Below, in pieces: positions 5,963 to 14,508 of a DNA stretch of 64,000 bases. The translations under genes and the position numbers were made by a program. Position 1 is the stretch's first letter; each line of letters opens with the position of its first letter. This stretch comes from an uncultured Ignavibacteria bacterium. GTDB lineage: Bacteria; Bacteroidota; Ignavibacteria; SZUA-365. Under the pieces are notes generated by a model, which worked only from the letters and a program-made list of their open reading frames with translations, did not search any database and had not been told where the DNA came from. The stretch lies in contig CAJXVM010000017.1 of assembly GCA_913061095.1 (NCBI GenBank), positions 1-64,000 of the forward strand, given 5' to 3'.

Positions 5963-8677
5963 ATGACATTTCGACTGATTCTTTCTCTGGCATTTCTCCT
6001 CTCGGCTATTCCGCTCACGGCTCAGCACGAGTGCGGATTTGATCATCCCTCGAAATCGGTGCGCGAGATGGAGCAGCGGCAGCATGCCCTGTTGGCCAAA
6101 CGCGCACAGTTTGTTGCGGCAGAATCGGAGCATTATGACGTGACTTACTACCGCCTTGATGTCTCCTTCCCCAGCGATGCCACGCTTTCGTTCAAAGGCA
6201 GCACGTACATGGAATTCCGCAGCCTGGTCGACGATCTCGATGCGGTCGTCCTGAACTTTGGCGGCGGCAGCATCGACAGCGTCATCGTCGGCGGTGAGCG
6301 CCTCAATCCTTCGGCAATCACCCGCTCGGGCGACGTGCTCACGCTCGAACTGCCCGCGCCGATGCAGACCGACGAGACGGGCGGCGTCACCATGTACTAT
6401 CGCCACCCGTACGGCGGAAGCGCCGTCACGATCAGGGATGTGCGCAATGTGGAACTGGAAAAGGATGTACTAAGCATTTCCACACAGTCCGAGCCCTATG
6501 AGGCGCGTACCTGGTGGCCGTGCAAGGACGATCCGGCGGACAAGGCAGACTCGGTCGACATTATCCTCACCGTCGAGAAGCCGCTGTATCCGGTGAGTAA
6601 CGGACTGGTCGTCTCCGATACCGACAACGGCGACGGCACCCGAACGGTGCACTGGAAGTCACGCTATCCGATCGTCACCTATCTCGTCTCCATCGCGGCC
6701 TCGGAATACAACTTCCGTGAATTCAGTTTCAGCTACGACGGCAAAACCATGCCCGTCGGCAGCTGGTGGTACGGCATGCCGGCCGAGAACATGGCGAGCT
6801 ACGAGCAGGATATGCTCGACGGACTGCAGGTGTTCTCCGACCTCTTCGGCGCGTATCCCTTCATCGACGAGAAGTACGGGATGGCGGAGTACGAATGGGG
6901 CGGCGCGATGGAACATCAGACGGTTTCGTCAATGGGCTTCTACAGCACCGGCGTCGTCATTCACGAATTGATGCATCAGTGGTTCGGCGACAAGGTCACC
7001 TGCGCTTCCTTCGAGCACATCTGGCTCAACGAGGGGTGGGCGACCTACGGCGAAGCCCTGTACTACGAGGCCCTCGGCGGCCACGAAGCACTGAAGGCAG
7101 ACATGGCGCGGAAGGCGATTTACGGTCCGGGAGCGATTTACGTCGATGATCCGGAGAACGCGGGCTTCGGGGCGATCTTCTCCAGTCTCACGTATGAAAA
7201 AGCTTCCTGGGTGCTGCACATGCTGCGGCATATCATGGGCGACGAAACTTTTTTCAGCGCCGCGCGCGCGTATCTCGGCGACGGCGCCCCTTCCGCCTAC
7301 CGGAGCGTCACCACCGATGAATTCCAGCAGTTCATGGAGGACGCCTCCGGCCTGGATCTGGATTATTTCTTCCAGCAGTGGATTTTCGGGGAGTTCTATC
7401 CCACCTACCGATTCGAGTGGGACAGCATCGAGCAGTCGGGTACGCATGAAGTGACGGTGAATATCGACCAGCTGTTCATCCCCGAGCGGCAGGTCTTTAC
7501 CATGCCCATCGACCTGTATTTCCGTTTCCCCGACGGCAGCGACACCACGATCGTTGTGTGGAATGACGAGGAGTCGGAATCCTACAGCTTCTCCTTCACG
7601 GTGAAGCCGGTGTCCGTTCAGCTCGATCCCGATGCGTGGATTCTCAAGCAGGTCATCGAAATCATCAACAACCCGACATTCGACCAGGGAATCCTCGTAG
7701 TCAACGGTGTGGACTGGGACGTCTCGGCGTACACCGACGAGTTGAAGGAGTCCTTCGCCACTGATGCGTTCACCGGCGGCCTTCCGTACACGCTGTGGGA
7801 TATTTTCCCCGATCCCGACGCGGGATACCCCGAGAACGTGCCGGAACCGATCGGTTCGGGGAGCGTACCCGGCAGCATCCTGGGACGGTACTGCACCGTC
7901 GTCTGGCTTGGCAACGTTTACAACGGCGACGATGCCGCGTACCTGAATACGTCACTCTGGGAATACGTCAAGGCGGGCGGAAACCTCGTGCTGATCACGC
8001 GCATGGGACGCAGTTTCATCACCAATGACATGCGGCAGATGCTCGGTATCGAGTGGGAACAAACGTTCGGGAACGCAACGAATTGCATCGCACAGCTGCC
8101 CGATCTGACCGACATGTCGTTCACCGGCGTGCAGAATCTGCTCGCCACGTTCAATCCCTCACTGAACCGTAGCGAGAATGCGCTTCTCTTCACCGAGACG
8201 GCATCGTCGGCCGAAGAGCAGGGCATCGGTGTCTGGGGGAAACCGATCACAACGGAATACGGTGAAAGCGGACACATGATGTTCATCAGCCTGCGCCCGT
8301 ACCGCATCGAACCGTCGCTGCTCAAGCCGAACATGGCGGAACTGCTGCAGGCGCTCCCCTGCAATCCGGTTACATCGGCGGAGCGTCCGGTCGTGCTTCC
8401 CGAGGGACTCGCCCTCACAGAGAATTACCCGAATCCCGTTGTGCGCGGCAGTGAAACGACACTGCGCTTCAGTGTGGATGCAGCCCCGCAGGCACCGCTG
8501 ACGCTTCGCGTTTTCGACATACTCGGACGCACAGTTCGTGAGCAGCAGGTAAACGTCGGCGCGAGCGGCTTCCACAGTGTATCGATCAGCACGGGCGAAC
8601 TTCCCGCCGGCGTGTATACGCTTACGCTGCGAAGCGACGGCCTTTCAGCGTCACGGAACATGATTGTCATCGAGTAA
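5963..8677 (+). CDS. Secreted M1-family zinc aminopeptidase with T9SS sorting domain
   Basis: 904 residues. Signal peptide to about LTAQ (residue 21), an N-terminal beta-saddle domain, then the M1 catalytic core: exopeptidase motif GGAMEHQT (residues 313-320), zinc site HELMH (H334, E335, H338) with the third ligand E357 in NEGWAT exactly 18 residues later, and the catalytic tyrosine Y411 in TYEKASW. The middle third (about 550-810) is not catalytic and may be a substrate or carbohydrate-like domain. The last ~80 residues contain ENYPNPV and end SRNMIVIE, a type IX secretion sorting domain, so the enzyme should be exported to the surface or medium. It releases N-terminal amino acids from peptides. 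It is monocistronic, bounded by a divergent promoter region and a terminator. Confidence 0.93.
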   Translation: MTFRLILSLAFLLSAIPLTAQHECGFDHPSKSVREMEQRQHALLAKRAQFVAAESEHYDVTYYRLDVSFPSDATLSFKGSTYMEFRSLVDDLDAVVLNFGGGSIDSVIVGGERLNPSAITRSGDVLTLELPAPMQTDETGGVTMYYRHPYGGSAVTIRDVRNVELEKDVLSISTQSEPYEARTWWPCKDDPADKADSVDIILTVEKPLYPVSNGLVVSDTDNGDGTRTVHWKSRYPIVTYLVSIAASEYNFREFSFSYDGKTMPVGSWWYGMPAENMASYEQDMLDGLQVFSDLFGAYPFIDEKYGMAEYEWGGAMEHQTVSSMGFYSTGVVIHELMHQWFGDKVTCASFEHIWLNEGWATYGEALYYEALGGHEALKADMARKAIYGPGAIYVDDPENAGFGAIFSSLTYEKASWVLHMLRHIMGDETFFSAARAYLGDGAPSAYRSVTTDEFQQFMEDASGLDLDYFFQQWIFGEFYPTYRFEWDSIEQSGTHEVTVNIDQLFIPERQVFTMPIDLYFRFPDGSDTTIVVWNDEESESYSFSFTVKPVSVQLDPDAWILKQVIEIINNPTFDQGILVVNGVDWDVSAYTDELKESFATDAFTGGLPYTLWDIFPDPDAGYPENVPEPIGSGSVPGSILGRYCTVVWLGNVYNGDDAAYLNTSLWEYVKAGGNLVLITRMGRSFITNDMRQMLGIEWEQTFGNATNCIAQLPDLTDMSFTGVQNLLATFNPSLNRSENALLFTETASSAEEQGIGVWGKPITTEYGESGHMMFISLRPYRIEPSLLKPNMAELLQALPCNPVTSAERPVVLPEGLALTENYPNPVVRGSETTLRFSVDAAPQAPLTLRVFDILGRTVREQQVNVGASGFHSVSISTGELPAGVYTLTLRSDGLSASRNMIVIE

Positions 8678-8760
8678 TGCCGCCACGAATTCTGTCGCTG
8701 GTGGGAATCCCCTTCATCGGCATTGCGCGATCGTTCTGTTATGATCAATCATCTGCGTAA

Positions 8761-8799
8761 AAAACCGTCACACTGAGAATCTCGAAGTGTGACGGTTTT
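8761..8799. terminator. Bidirectional Rho-independent terminator
   Basis: A 14-bp perfect stem, AAAACCGTCACACT (8761-8774) with AGTGTGACGGTTTT (8786-8799). The loop has a further GAG/CTC pairing. It has an A-run on one side and a T-run on the other, so it can stop both the aminopeptidase (+) and abgT-like (-) transcripts, which converge here. Confidence 0.92.
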
Positions 8800-8844
8800 T
8801 TCTTGGGTTCGCGTGTCTGTCACGGCCGCCGGGCCGACGACGGA

Positions 8845-10377
8845 TTACTGCGCGTAGAACAGTCCCGCTCCGGGACCGACGGGTGCACCGAGAAGGAACC
8901 ATACGATCAGGATCACCGTCCATATCAACGCGAAGGTGATCGAGTACGGAAGCATGGTCGCGATGACGGTACCAATGCCTGCCTTCGGCTCATACTTCGC
9001 CATGAACGCGACGATGAGTGCGAAGTACGACATCATCGGGGAGATGATGTTCGTCACGCTGTCGCCAACGCGGTAGGCGGCCTGCACGAGTTCGGGTGAA
9101 TATCCCAGCAGCATGAACATGGGGATGAACACCGGTGCCATGATGGCCCATTTCGCGGATGCGCTGCCCATGACCATGTTGATGATCGCTGTGATTACAA
9201 CAAAGGCGAGCATGAGCGGAATGGGACCGAGGCCGGACGTCTTGAGGATTTCCGCTCCTTCGATGGCGGTGATCAATCCGAGATTCGTCCAGTTGAAGTA
9301 AGCCACGAACTGGGCGGCGAAAAACACGAGTACGGTGTAGATGCCGAGCGTTTCGATGGCCTTGCCCATGCCATTCATCACGTCCGTGTCGTTTTTGATC
9401 GTGCGGGCGCCGATGCCATACGCAACGGCGAGTACGACCGCGCCGAGAAAGATGAATGCGACGATGCCGTCGAGGAAGGCGGAATCGAGAATACCGCCGG
9501 TTTCGATGTTTCGGAGGAAGCCGTTCTCCGGGATCAGTCCAACAAGAATAATCACGGTGCTGACAAGTCCGGTAATCCACGCAAAGCGCAGTCCGCGTTT
9601 TTCATCGTCGGTGAGGGGACGCAATTCCTCCTTCTCCGCTTCCCCCCTGTATTCACCGAGGCGCGGTACGACGATTTTTTCCGTCACCCAGGTTCCGGCC
9701 GCTGCGATAAAAAACGTGGAAATGAACAGGAAATAATAGTTCGAGGCGGGATTGACATTGTAGCCGCTGTCGATGATACGCGCGGCTTCCTGTGAAAGAC
9801 CCGCAAGCAGCGGATCGATGGTCCCGAGCAGCAGATTGGCGCTGTAACCGCCGGAAACACCGGCAAACGCGGCTGCCATGCCGGCGATGGGATGGCGTCC
9901 GACAGCGAGAAAGATAACTCCGCCGAGCGGCACCAGCAGCACGTAGCCGACTTCACTCGCGGTGTTCGACAGAATACCGGCGAAGACAATCACGAAGGTC
10001 AGGAGTTTACGCGGCGCGGCGAGGACGAGCTGGCGAAGCGCGGTGCCGATGAAGCCGCTGCTTTCCGCAATGCCGATGCCCAGCATGGAGACAAACACGG
10101 TGCCAAGCGGCGCGAAACTCGTGAAGTTGGTCACCATCGTGTTGAGAATGCGATGGAGTCCCTCCACCGACAGCAGATTCACCGGACGAACGGTTTCTCC
10201 CGTGCCCGGGTGCGTGACAGAAATATCAAACAGGCTGAACACCCAGGAGAAAAATATCACCGACACCGCCAGAAGTGCGAACAGCGTCGCGGGATGCGGC
10301 AGTGCATTGCCGATGCGTTCAACGTATCCTAAAAATCGATCGATCATTCCTTTCCGGGACTTCGCGTCCGAGGCCAT
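8845..10377 (-). CDS. abgT: AbgT-family transporter
   Basis: 510 residues with about 11-13 membrane helices, the usual length for the AbgT family. Family signatures include [40 protein letters not shown] and, near the C-terminus, [18 protein letters not shown] and [15 protein letters not shown]. coli AbgT takes up p-aminobenzoyl-glutamate (a folate breakdown product), while other members (MtrF, YdaH) have been linked to antimetabolite efflux, so the direction of transport here is open. It has its own upstream region, with no nearby folate gene. The family call is secure. Confidence 0.93.
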   Translation of the reverse strand: MASDAKSRKGMIDRFLGYVERIGNALPHPATLFALLAVSVIFFSWVFSLFDISVTHPGTGETVRPVNLLSVEGLHRILNTMVTNFTSFAPLGTVFVSMLGIGIAESSGFIGTALRQLVLAAPRKLLTFVIVFAGILSNTASEVGYVLLVPLGGVIFLAVGRHPIAGMAAAFAGVSGGYSANLLLGTIDPLLAGLSQEAARIIDSGYNVNPASNYYFLFISTFFIAAAGTWVTEKIVVPRLGEYRGEAEKEELRPLTDDEKRGLRFAWITGLVSTVIILVGLIPENGFLRNIETGGILDSAFLDGIVAFIFLGAVVLAVAYGIGARTIKNDTDVMNGMGKAIETLGIYTVLVFFAAQFVAYFNWTNLGLITAIEGAEILKTSGLGPIPLMLAFVVITAIINMVMGSASAKWAIMAPVFIPMFMLLGYSPELVQAAYRVGDSVTNIISPMMSYFALIVAFMAKYEPKAGIGTVIATMLPYSITFALIWTVILIVWFLLGAPVGPGAGLFYAQ

Positions 10378-10488
10378 ACAGTACCCTTGAATTGATTCAG
10401 GAGTTACAAAGTCTGGATTGACATAAAACCCCGTTCCCCGGCGAAAGGTTCATAATGGGTGATTCCCTATGGGAGTTCCCCGCCCCTC

Positions 10489-10508
10489 CCCCACGCTCAC
10501 GCGTGGGG
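10489..10508. terminator. GC-rich hairpin downstream of actF
   Basis: CCCCACGC/GCGTGGGG, an 8-bp perfect stem with a 4-base loop. It lies between the end of the respiratory supercluster and abgT, 126-145 bases past the actF stop. There is no T-run after it on the minus strand, so it is at best a weak or Rho-assisted terminator or a 3'-end stabiliser. Confidence 0.4.
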
Positions 10509-10513
10509 TTACC

Positions 10514-10630
10514 GCTCCTCACGATCCTCCCCGGTCCTCACGATCCTCCCCGGTCCTCACGATCCTCCCCGGTCCTCACGATCCTCCCCGGTCCTCACGA
10601 TCCTCCCCGCTCCTGACGATCCTCCCCGCT
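10514..10630. repeat. Six-copy 19-bp tandem repeat (minisatellite)
   Basis: The unit ACGATCCTCCCCGGTCCTC recurs with its ACGATCC core at 10521, 10540, 10559, 10578, 10597 and 10616, a strict period of 19 bases. The last junctions vary slightly (GCTCCTG). It begins after a GC hairpin and ends three bases before the actF stop codon. There are no spacers, so it is not a CRISPR. 19 is not a multiple of 3, and the array is outside any gene. Confidence 0.95.
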
Positions 10631-10633
10631 CGT

Positions 10634-11821
10634 TTATCTCGCTTCGGGCAGGAAGGGATCATTGACCGGCACGGCATTGCGCCGGCCGAACTGCCATCCC
10701 GCGGTGAAGATGAATATCCCGCCGAGGGCCAGCAGGGGCGCGAATTCCATCCACCCGATGGTGACAACGTCGTGGTTGTAGTTCGGCATGACCAGCCAGT
10801 ACATGTCGATAAGATGCGCGACGAGCAGGATCACCGCGCCGGACATGAGGACGTTGAGATTGCGCTTCGAATCCTGCGAGAGCAGCAGTACGAAAGGGAT
10901 GATGAAGTGAATGACGAGCAGCAGCCAGGAGACGACTTCCCAGCCGTGCTTGAAACGGTATGTGAAGAACACGATTTCTTCCGGCAGGTCGGCGTACCAG
11001 ATCAGCAGATACTGTGAAAAGGCGATGTAGGCCCAGAATACATTGAAGGCAAATAGAAGCTTGCCGAGGTCGTGGAAGCGTTCGGGCGTGAGCCAGTCGG
11101 TAAGGAGTCCGGCCCTGCGCAGCAGAATGGCGACGATGGTAATGACCGCCAGCGCGCCGACGAGCGAACCGGAAAAATAGTACACGCCGAATATGGTGCT
11201 GAACCAGTGCGGGTAAAGTGACATCAACAGATCGAATGCGGCGAAGGTAATGGTCACGCCGTAGAAGATCGTGATGGGTGCGCTGAAGATCCAGTTCATA
11301 CGCGTGGGAGCGATGTCGTTTCGGCGGTCCTGACGGAATGAATTCCCCACGATAAAAAAGTACATGCCGATCCAGATCGCAACGTACAGGAACAGCCGTA
11401 TAATGAAGAACGGCACGTTCAGCCAGGGCTGCTTGCCCGCCAGAACGACGTCTCCCGGTTCGGGATGCACCCAGTGATGATACAGTTCCCCGACGCCGAA
11501 TACGATCGGCAGAAGCAGAATGATCAGCAATGGCGTGAACCCGCCGAGCAGTTCGGGGATCCGTCGTACCGCAGTGCTCCATCCCGCGCGCGTGAGGAAC
11601 TGCAGCATGCTGAAAAACACGGCCGTGATCGCAATACCGCCCCAGAAAACAAACGCGATCAGATAGTCGAAAAGAAAGCGCTGCATGTCGGTCAGTGCGG
11701 CGACGGCACTCAGAGCGATGCCGGCCACGGCCGTGATCAGTCCGGTCGTCCGCAGACGCCGGACGAATGCCGTTTCGGCGAGATTGACGTTGTTGCTGCT
11801 CATGACACTGTTGCTGCTCAT
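10634..11821 (-). CDS. actF: Alternative complex III subunit ActF (quinol:cytochrome c oxidoreductase membrane subunit)
   Basis: 395 residues, about ten membrane helices, no cofactor motif. ActF belongs, with ActC, to the polytopic subunits of alternative complex III and helps form the membrane domain where menaquinol is oxidised. Sequences such as FWGGIAITAVFFSMLQFLTRAGW and FAFNVFWAYIAFSQYLLIWYA are typical. The ATG at 11821 overlaps the actE stop (ATGA). The first 13 bases of the gene are repeated 18 bases later, giving a second possible start (MSSNNV, 11803). It is the last gene of the supercluster; the tandem repeat begins at its stop codon. Confidence 0.9.
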   Translation of the reverse strand: MSSNSVMSSNNVNLAETAFVRRLRTTGLITAVAGIALSAVAALTDMQRFLFDYLIAFVFWGGIAITAVFFSMLQFLTRAGWSTAVRRIPELLGGFTPLLIILLLPIVFGVGELYHHWVHPEPGDVVLAGKQPWLNVPFFIIRLFLYVAIWIGMYFFIVGNSFRQDRRNDIAPTRMNWIFSAPITIFYGVTITFAAFDLLMSLYPHWFSTIFGVYYFSGSLVGALAVITIVAILLRRAGLLTDWLTPERFHDLGKLLFAFNVFWAYIAFSQYLLIWYADLPEEIVFFTYRFKHGWEVVSWLLLVIHFIIPFVLLLSQDSKRNLNVLMSGAVILLVAHLIDMYWLVMPNYNHDVVTIGWMEFAPLLALGGIFIFTAGWQFGRRNAVPVNDPFLPEAR

Positions 11822-12537
11822 GGTGTCTGTTCCGTGTTCTCTGTCGCTGAGGGTGTGTTTCCGGAATCCGAGGACGCTGCCTCCGCCGCGCTGCTGTCAC
11901 CGCCGTTCTGTGCCGCGGTCGTGTCGGACGGCACGGAAGCAGCTTCGGGGTATTTCAGCGGAGCTTTCTGCAACTCACGCACATAATGCACGATCGCCCA
12001 GCGGTCCTCTTCGGGGATCTTGCCGGCATATCCGGGCATGATGTTCTGTCCCGCGCTGATCACATGGAACAGGCGCGCGTCGGAATAGCCCTTGGCATTT
12101 GCCGCCGCCAGGCTGGGCGGCTTCTGCAGCCCGCGCCGCACGACTTCGGTCGTATCCTGCCCGCTCGGCGAATGACAGGTCGCACAGAAGGTGTTGTACC
12201 GGTTTTTGCCGCGTGCGAGCACGTCGGGACTGACGGCGAGCGGATTGCTGAGTTCTGCCTCCGCCTCCTCGGGCGTGGTGTAGGGATAGATGCTTCCGTC
12301 GCGCGGAATGGTGCCGGGCACGTGATCGCGCATGACCTTGCCGTCGGAGAAAAACGTGGTTGGCTCCTGCGCCATGTACTTGCTCTGGTAGTACATGTCA
12401 TATCGCACCTGAATGGGCGGATCCTTTGAGCGCAGCGGATGAAATCCGTCGGCGGCCCACAGGATGAAAAAAATGAGCACCGGCACGCCCACGAGGACGA
12501 TCGGTGTTACGGGGATATTTCTGTTATTGATCTTCAT
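11818..12537 (-). CDS. actE: Alternative complex III subunit ActE (membrane-anchored monohaem cytochrome c)
   Basis: 239 residues: one N-terminal membrane helix (about 11-29), then a class I cytochrome c domain with CATCH (C118, C121, H122) and the likely axial methionine M167 in NIMPGY. The last ~40 residues are a Ser/Ala/Thr/Asn-rich low-complexity tail absent from many homologues. It should pass electrons from the ActA haems toward the caa3 oxidase. It overlaps actD by 14 bases and actF by 4. Confidence 0.92.
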   Translation of the reverse strand: MKINNRNIPVTPIVLVGVPVLIFFILWAADGFHPLRSKDPPIQVRYDMYYQSKYMAQEPTTFFSDGKVMRDHVPGTIPRDGSIYPYTTPEEAEAELSNPLAVSPDVLARGKNRYNTFCATCHSPSGQDTTEVVRRGLQKPPSLAAANAKGYSDARLFHVISAGQNIMPGYAGKIPEEDRWAIVHYVRELQKAPLKYPEAASVPSDTTAAQNGGDSSAAEAASSDSGNTPSATENTEQTP

Positions 12538-13063
12538 ACTCTACAACGCGTACCTGTTCGGCTCCAAGGGATTCAAGCAGTGCCTGTGTCTGATCGGTAT
12601 CGTAATGCGGATCGCCGGCATCGACGGTGACGACGAATGCGTCGTCCGTGCTGCGTGTGAAGTGCTCGTCATGCTGCCACTTCGAAAACCAGCGCGGAAG
12701 TCCGTTCAGGGCGAACATGCCTACAACGGTCGCGATGGCACAGAAGAGCACGGTCAGCTCAAAGGCGATGGGAATCGATGGCGGCAGCGCGAAGAGCGGC
12801 TTCCCGCCGATGACAAGTGGATAGTCGACCGCCCCGGTCCACCACTGCAGGTGCAGTGCGACCGCGGTTCCCAGCACACCCGCGCCGAGCGAGATCCACG
12901 GCAGCACGGTCCGCTTCACGCCCATGGCCTCGTCGAGCCCGTGCAGCGGATACGGCGTATGGAAGTCGAACTTCCGGTAGCCCGCGCGGCGGATTTCCGC
13001 GGCCGCTGCAAGTACCGCGTCGGGATCGTGAAAGAGTCCGGTCATTCCGGCAGTCTTTTTCAT
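12524..13063 (-). CDS. actD: Alternative complex III subunit ActD (DUF3341)
   Basis: 179 residues with a short N-terminal cytoplasmic domain (GLFHDPDAVLAAA, YRKFDFHTPYPLHG) and two membrane helices (about 57-75 and 98-117). This matches the ActD (DUF3341) architecture. The subunit has no cofactor and braces the membrane arm. The open frame extends upstream into actC, but the ATG at 13063 has a clear GAGAGGAG ribosome site and matches the family N-terminus. Confidence 0.92.
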   Translation of the reverse strand: MKKTAGMTGLFHDPDAVLAAAAEIRRAGYRKFDFHTPYPLHGLDEAMGVKRTVLPWISLGAGVLGTAVALHLQWWTGAVDYPLVIGGKPLFALPPSIPIAFELTVLFCAIATVVGMFALNGLPRWFSKWQHDEHFTRSTDDAFVVTVDAGDPHYDTDQTQALLESLGAEQVRVVEYEDQ

Positions 13064-13077
13064 GCGTCGCTCTCCTC

Positions 13078-14508
13078 TCAATGATGCGAATGAGACGGCT
13101 GTGCGCCGGGCAGAATGCCCTTGACTTCGGAAATCGCCAGTACGGGGATATACTTCGCGAACAGCAGGAACATGGTCAGGAACAGACCCACCGTTCCGGC
13201 GAAGATCGAGACGTCGACCCATGTCGGGATGAAATATCCCCAGCTCGAGGGCAGGAAGTCGCGATGCAGCGACGTGGCGATAATGACAAAGCGCTCGAAC
13301 CACATGCCGATGTTCACGAAAATCGAAATCACCCAGGTGATAGCCAGGTTGCGGCGAATTTTCCTGAACCAGAACAACTGCGGGATGAAGACGTTACAGG
13401 TCACCATCGTCCAGTATGCCCAGCTGTAAGGACCAAAGGCCCGATTGATAAAGGCAAAGCGCTCGAAAGGATTGCCGCTGTACCAGGCGATAAAGAACTC
13501 GATGCCGTAGGCGTAGCCGACCATGAGCCCGGTCGCCATCAGCACCTTATTCATGTTCTCGATGTGCTTGACGGTGATGAACTGCTCGAGGTTTAGCAGT
13601 TTGCGCGCCAGAATCATCAGCGTCAGCACCATGCCGAAACCGGAGAAAATCGCACCCGCAACGAAGTACGGCGGGAAAATCGTCGTGTGCCAGCCGGGCA
13701 GCACCGAGACCGCGAAGTCGAATGAGACAATCGTATGGACCGAAAGCACCAGCGGCGTGGAAATACCCGCGAGGATGAGATAGGCCTTTTCATAGCGGTG
13801 CCAGTGACGATTCGCGCCCGTCCAGCCGAGACTGACAAAGGTCCATACCGCCTTAACGATCCTGTTTTTCGCGCGGTTGCGCAGCGTGGCGAAATCGGGC
13901 ACGAGCCCGACGAACCAGAACATCAACGACACGGCGAAATATGTTGACACGGCGAACACATCCCAGAGCAGCGGCGAGCGGAAATTCACCCACATCTCCA
14001 TCTGGTTGGGCAACGGCAGCAGCCAGTAGACAGCCACCCAGGGACGACCGGTGTGGATGACAGGAAAGATCAGCGCGCAGATGACGGCGAAAATGGTCAT
14101 CGCCTCGGCGGCGCGGTTGATTGCCGTACGCCATTTCTGCCGGAAGAGAAACAGGATGGCGGAGATCAGCGTACCGGCATGCCCGATACCTATCCAGAAC
14201 ACGAAGTTCGTGATATCCCAGGCCCAGCCGACCGGTTGATTGTTGCCCCAGACACCGATACCGGTCATCGTGGTGTAGATGATGGTCAGAATGCCCCAGG
14301 CCGCGAGGCCGCCGGTCAATGTGACCGTGGCGTACCAGAGCCGGGTCGGTTTGCTTTCCACGACGCCCGAGACCGTCTCGGTGACGTCGCGCAGATCGGG
14401 CTTGCCCTCGACCAGTGGCTCACGCAGCTCCTTCGGATCGACGGCCAGCGTTCCCGCGCCCTCGATGTCCCAGCTGTCCTGACGATGCGAGTCAGTCACA
14501 GTCCTCAT
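13078..14508 (-). CDS. actC: Alternative complex III subunit ActC (NrfD/PsrC-like membrane subunit)
   Basis: 476 residues with about ten membrane helices, of the NrfD superfamily. Stretches such as [32 protein letters not shown] and [25 protein letters not shown] are characteristic of ActC and hold the conserved polar residues near the quinol site. It should accept electrons from menaquinol and pass them to ActB. Its ATG overlaps the actB stop by 4 bases. Confidence 0.95.
   Translation of the reverse strand: MRTVTDSHRQDSWDIEGAGTLAVDPKELREPLVEGKPDLRDVTETVSGVVESKPTRLWYATVTLTGGLAAWGILTIIYTTMTGIGVWGNNQPVGWAWDITNFVFWIGIGHAGTLISAILFLFRQKWRTAINRAAEAMTIFAVICALIFPVIHTGRPWVAVYWLLPLPNQMEMWVNFRSPLLWDVFAVSTYFAVSLMFWFVGLVPDFATLRNRAKNRIVKAVWTFVSLGWTGANRHWHRYEKAYLILAGISTPLVLSVHTIVSFDFAVSVLPGWHTTIFPPYFVAGAIFSGFGMVLTLMILARKLLNLEQFITVKHIENMNKVLMATGLMVGYAYGIEFFIAWYSGNPFERFAFINRAFGPYSWAYWTMVTCNVFIPQLFWFRKIRRNLAITWVISIFVNIGMWFERFVIIATSLHRDFLPSSWGYFIPTWVDVSIFAGTVGLFLTMFLLFAKYIPVLAISEVKGILPGAQPSHSHH

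Noticed and set aside
10514-10630. CRISPR array
   Set aside because: The 19-bp unit repeats with no spacers and without dyad symmetry, and no cas gene is near.
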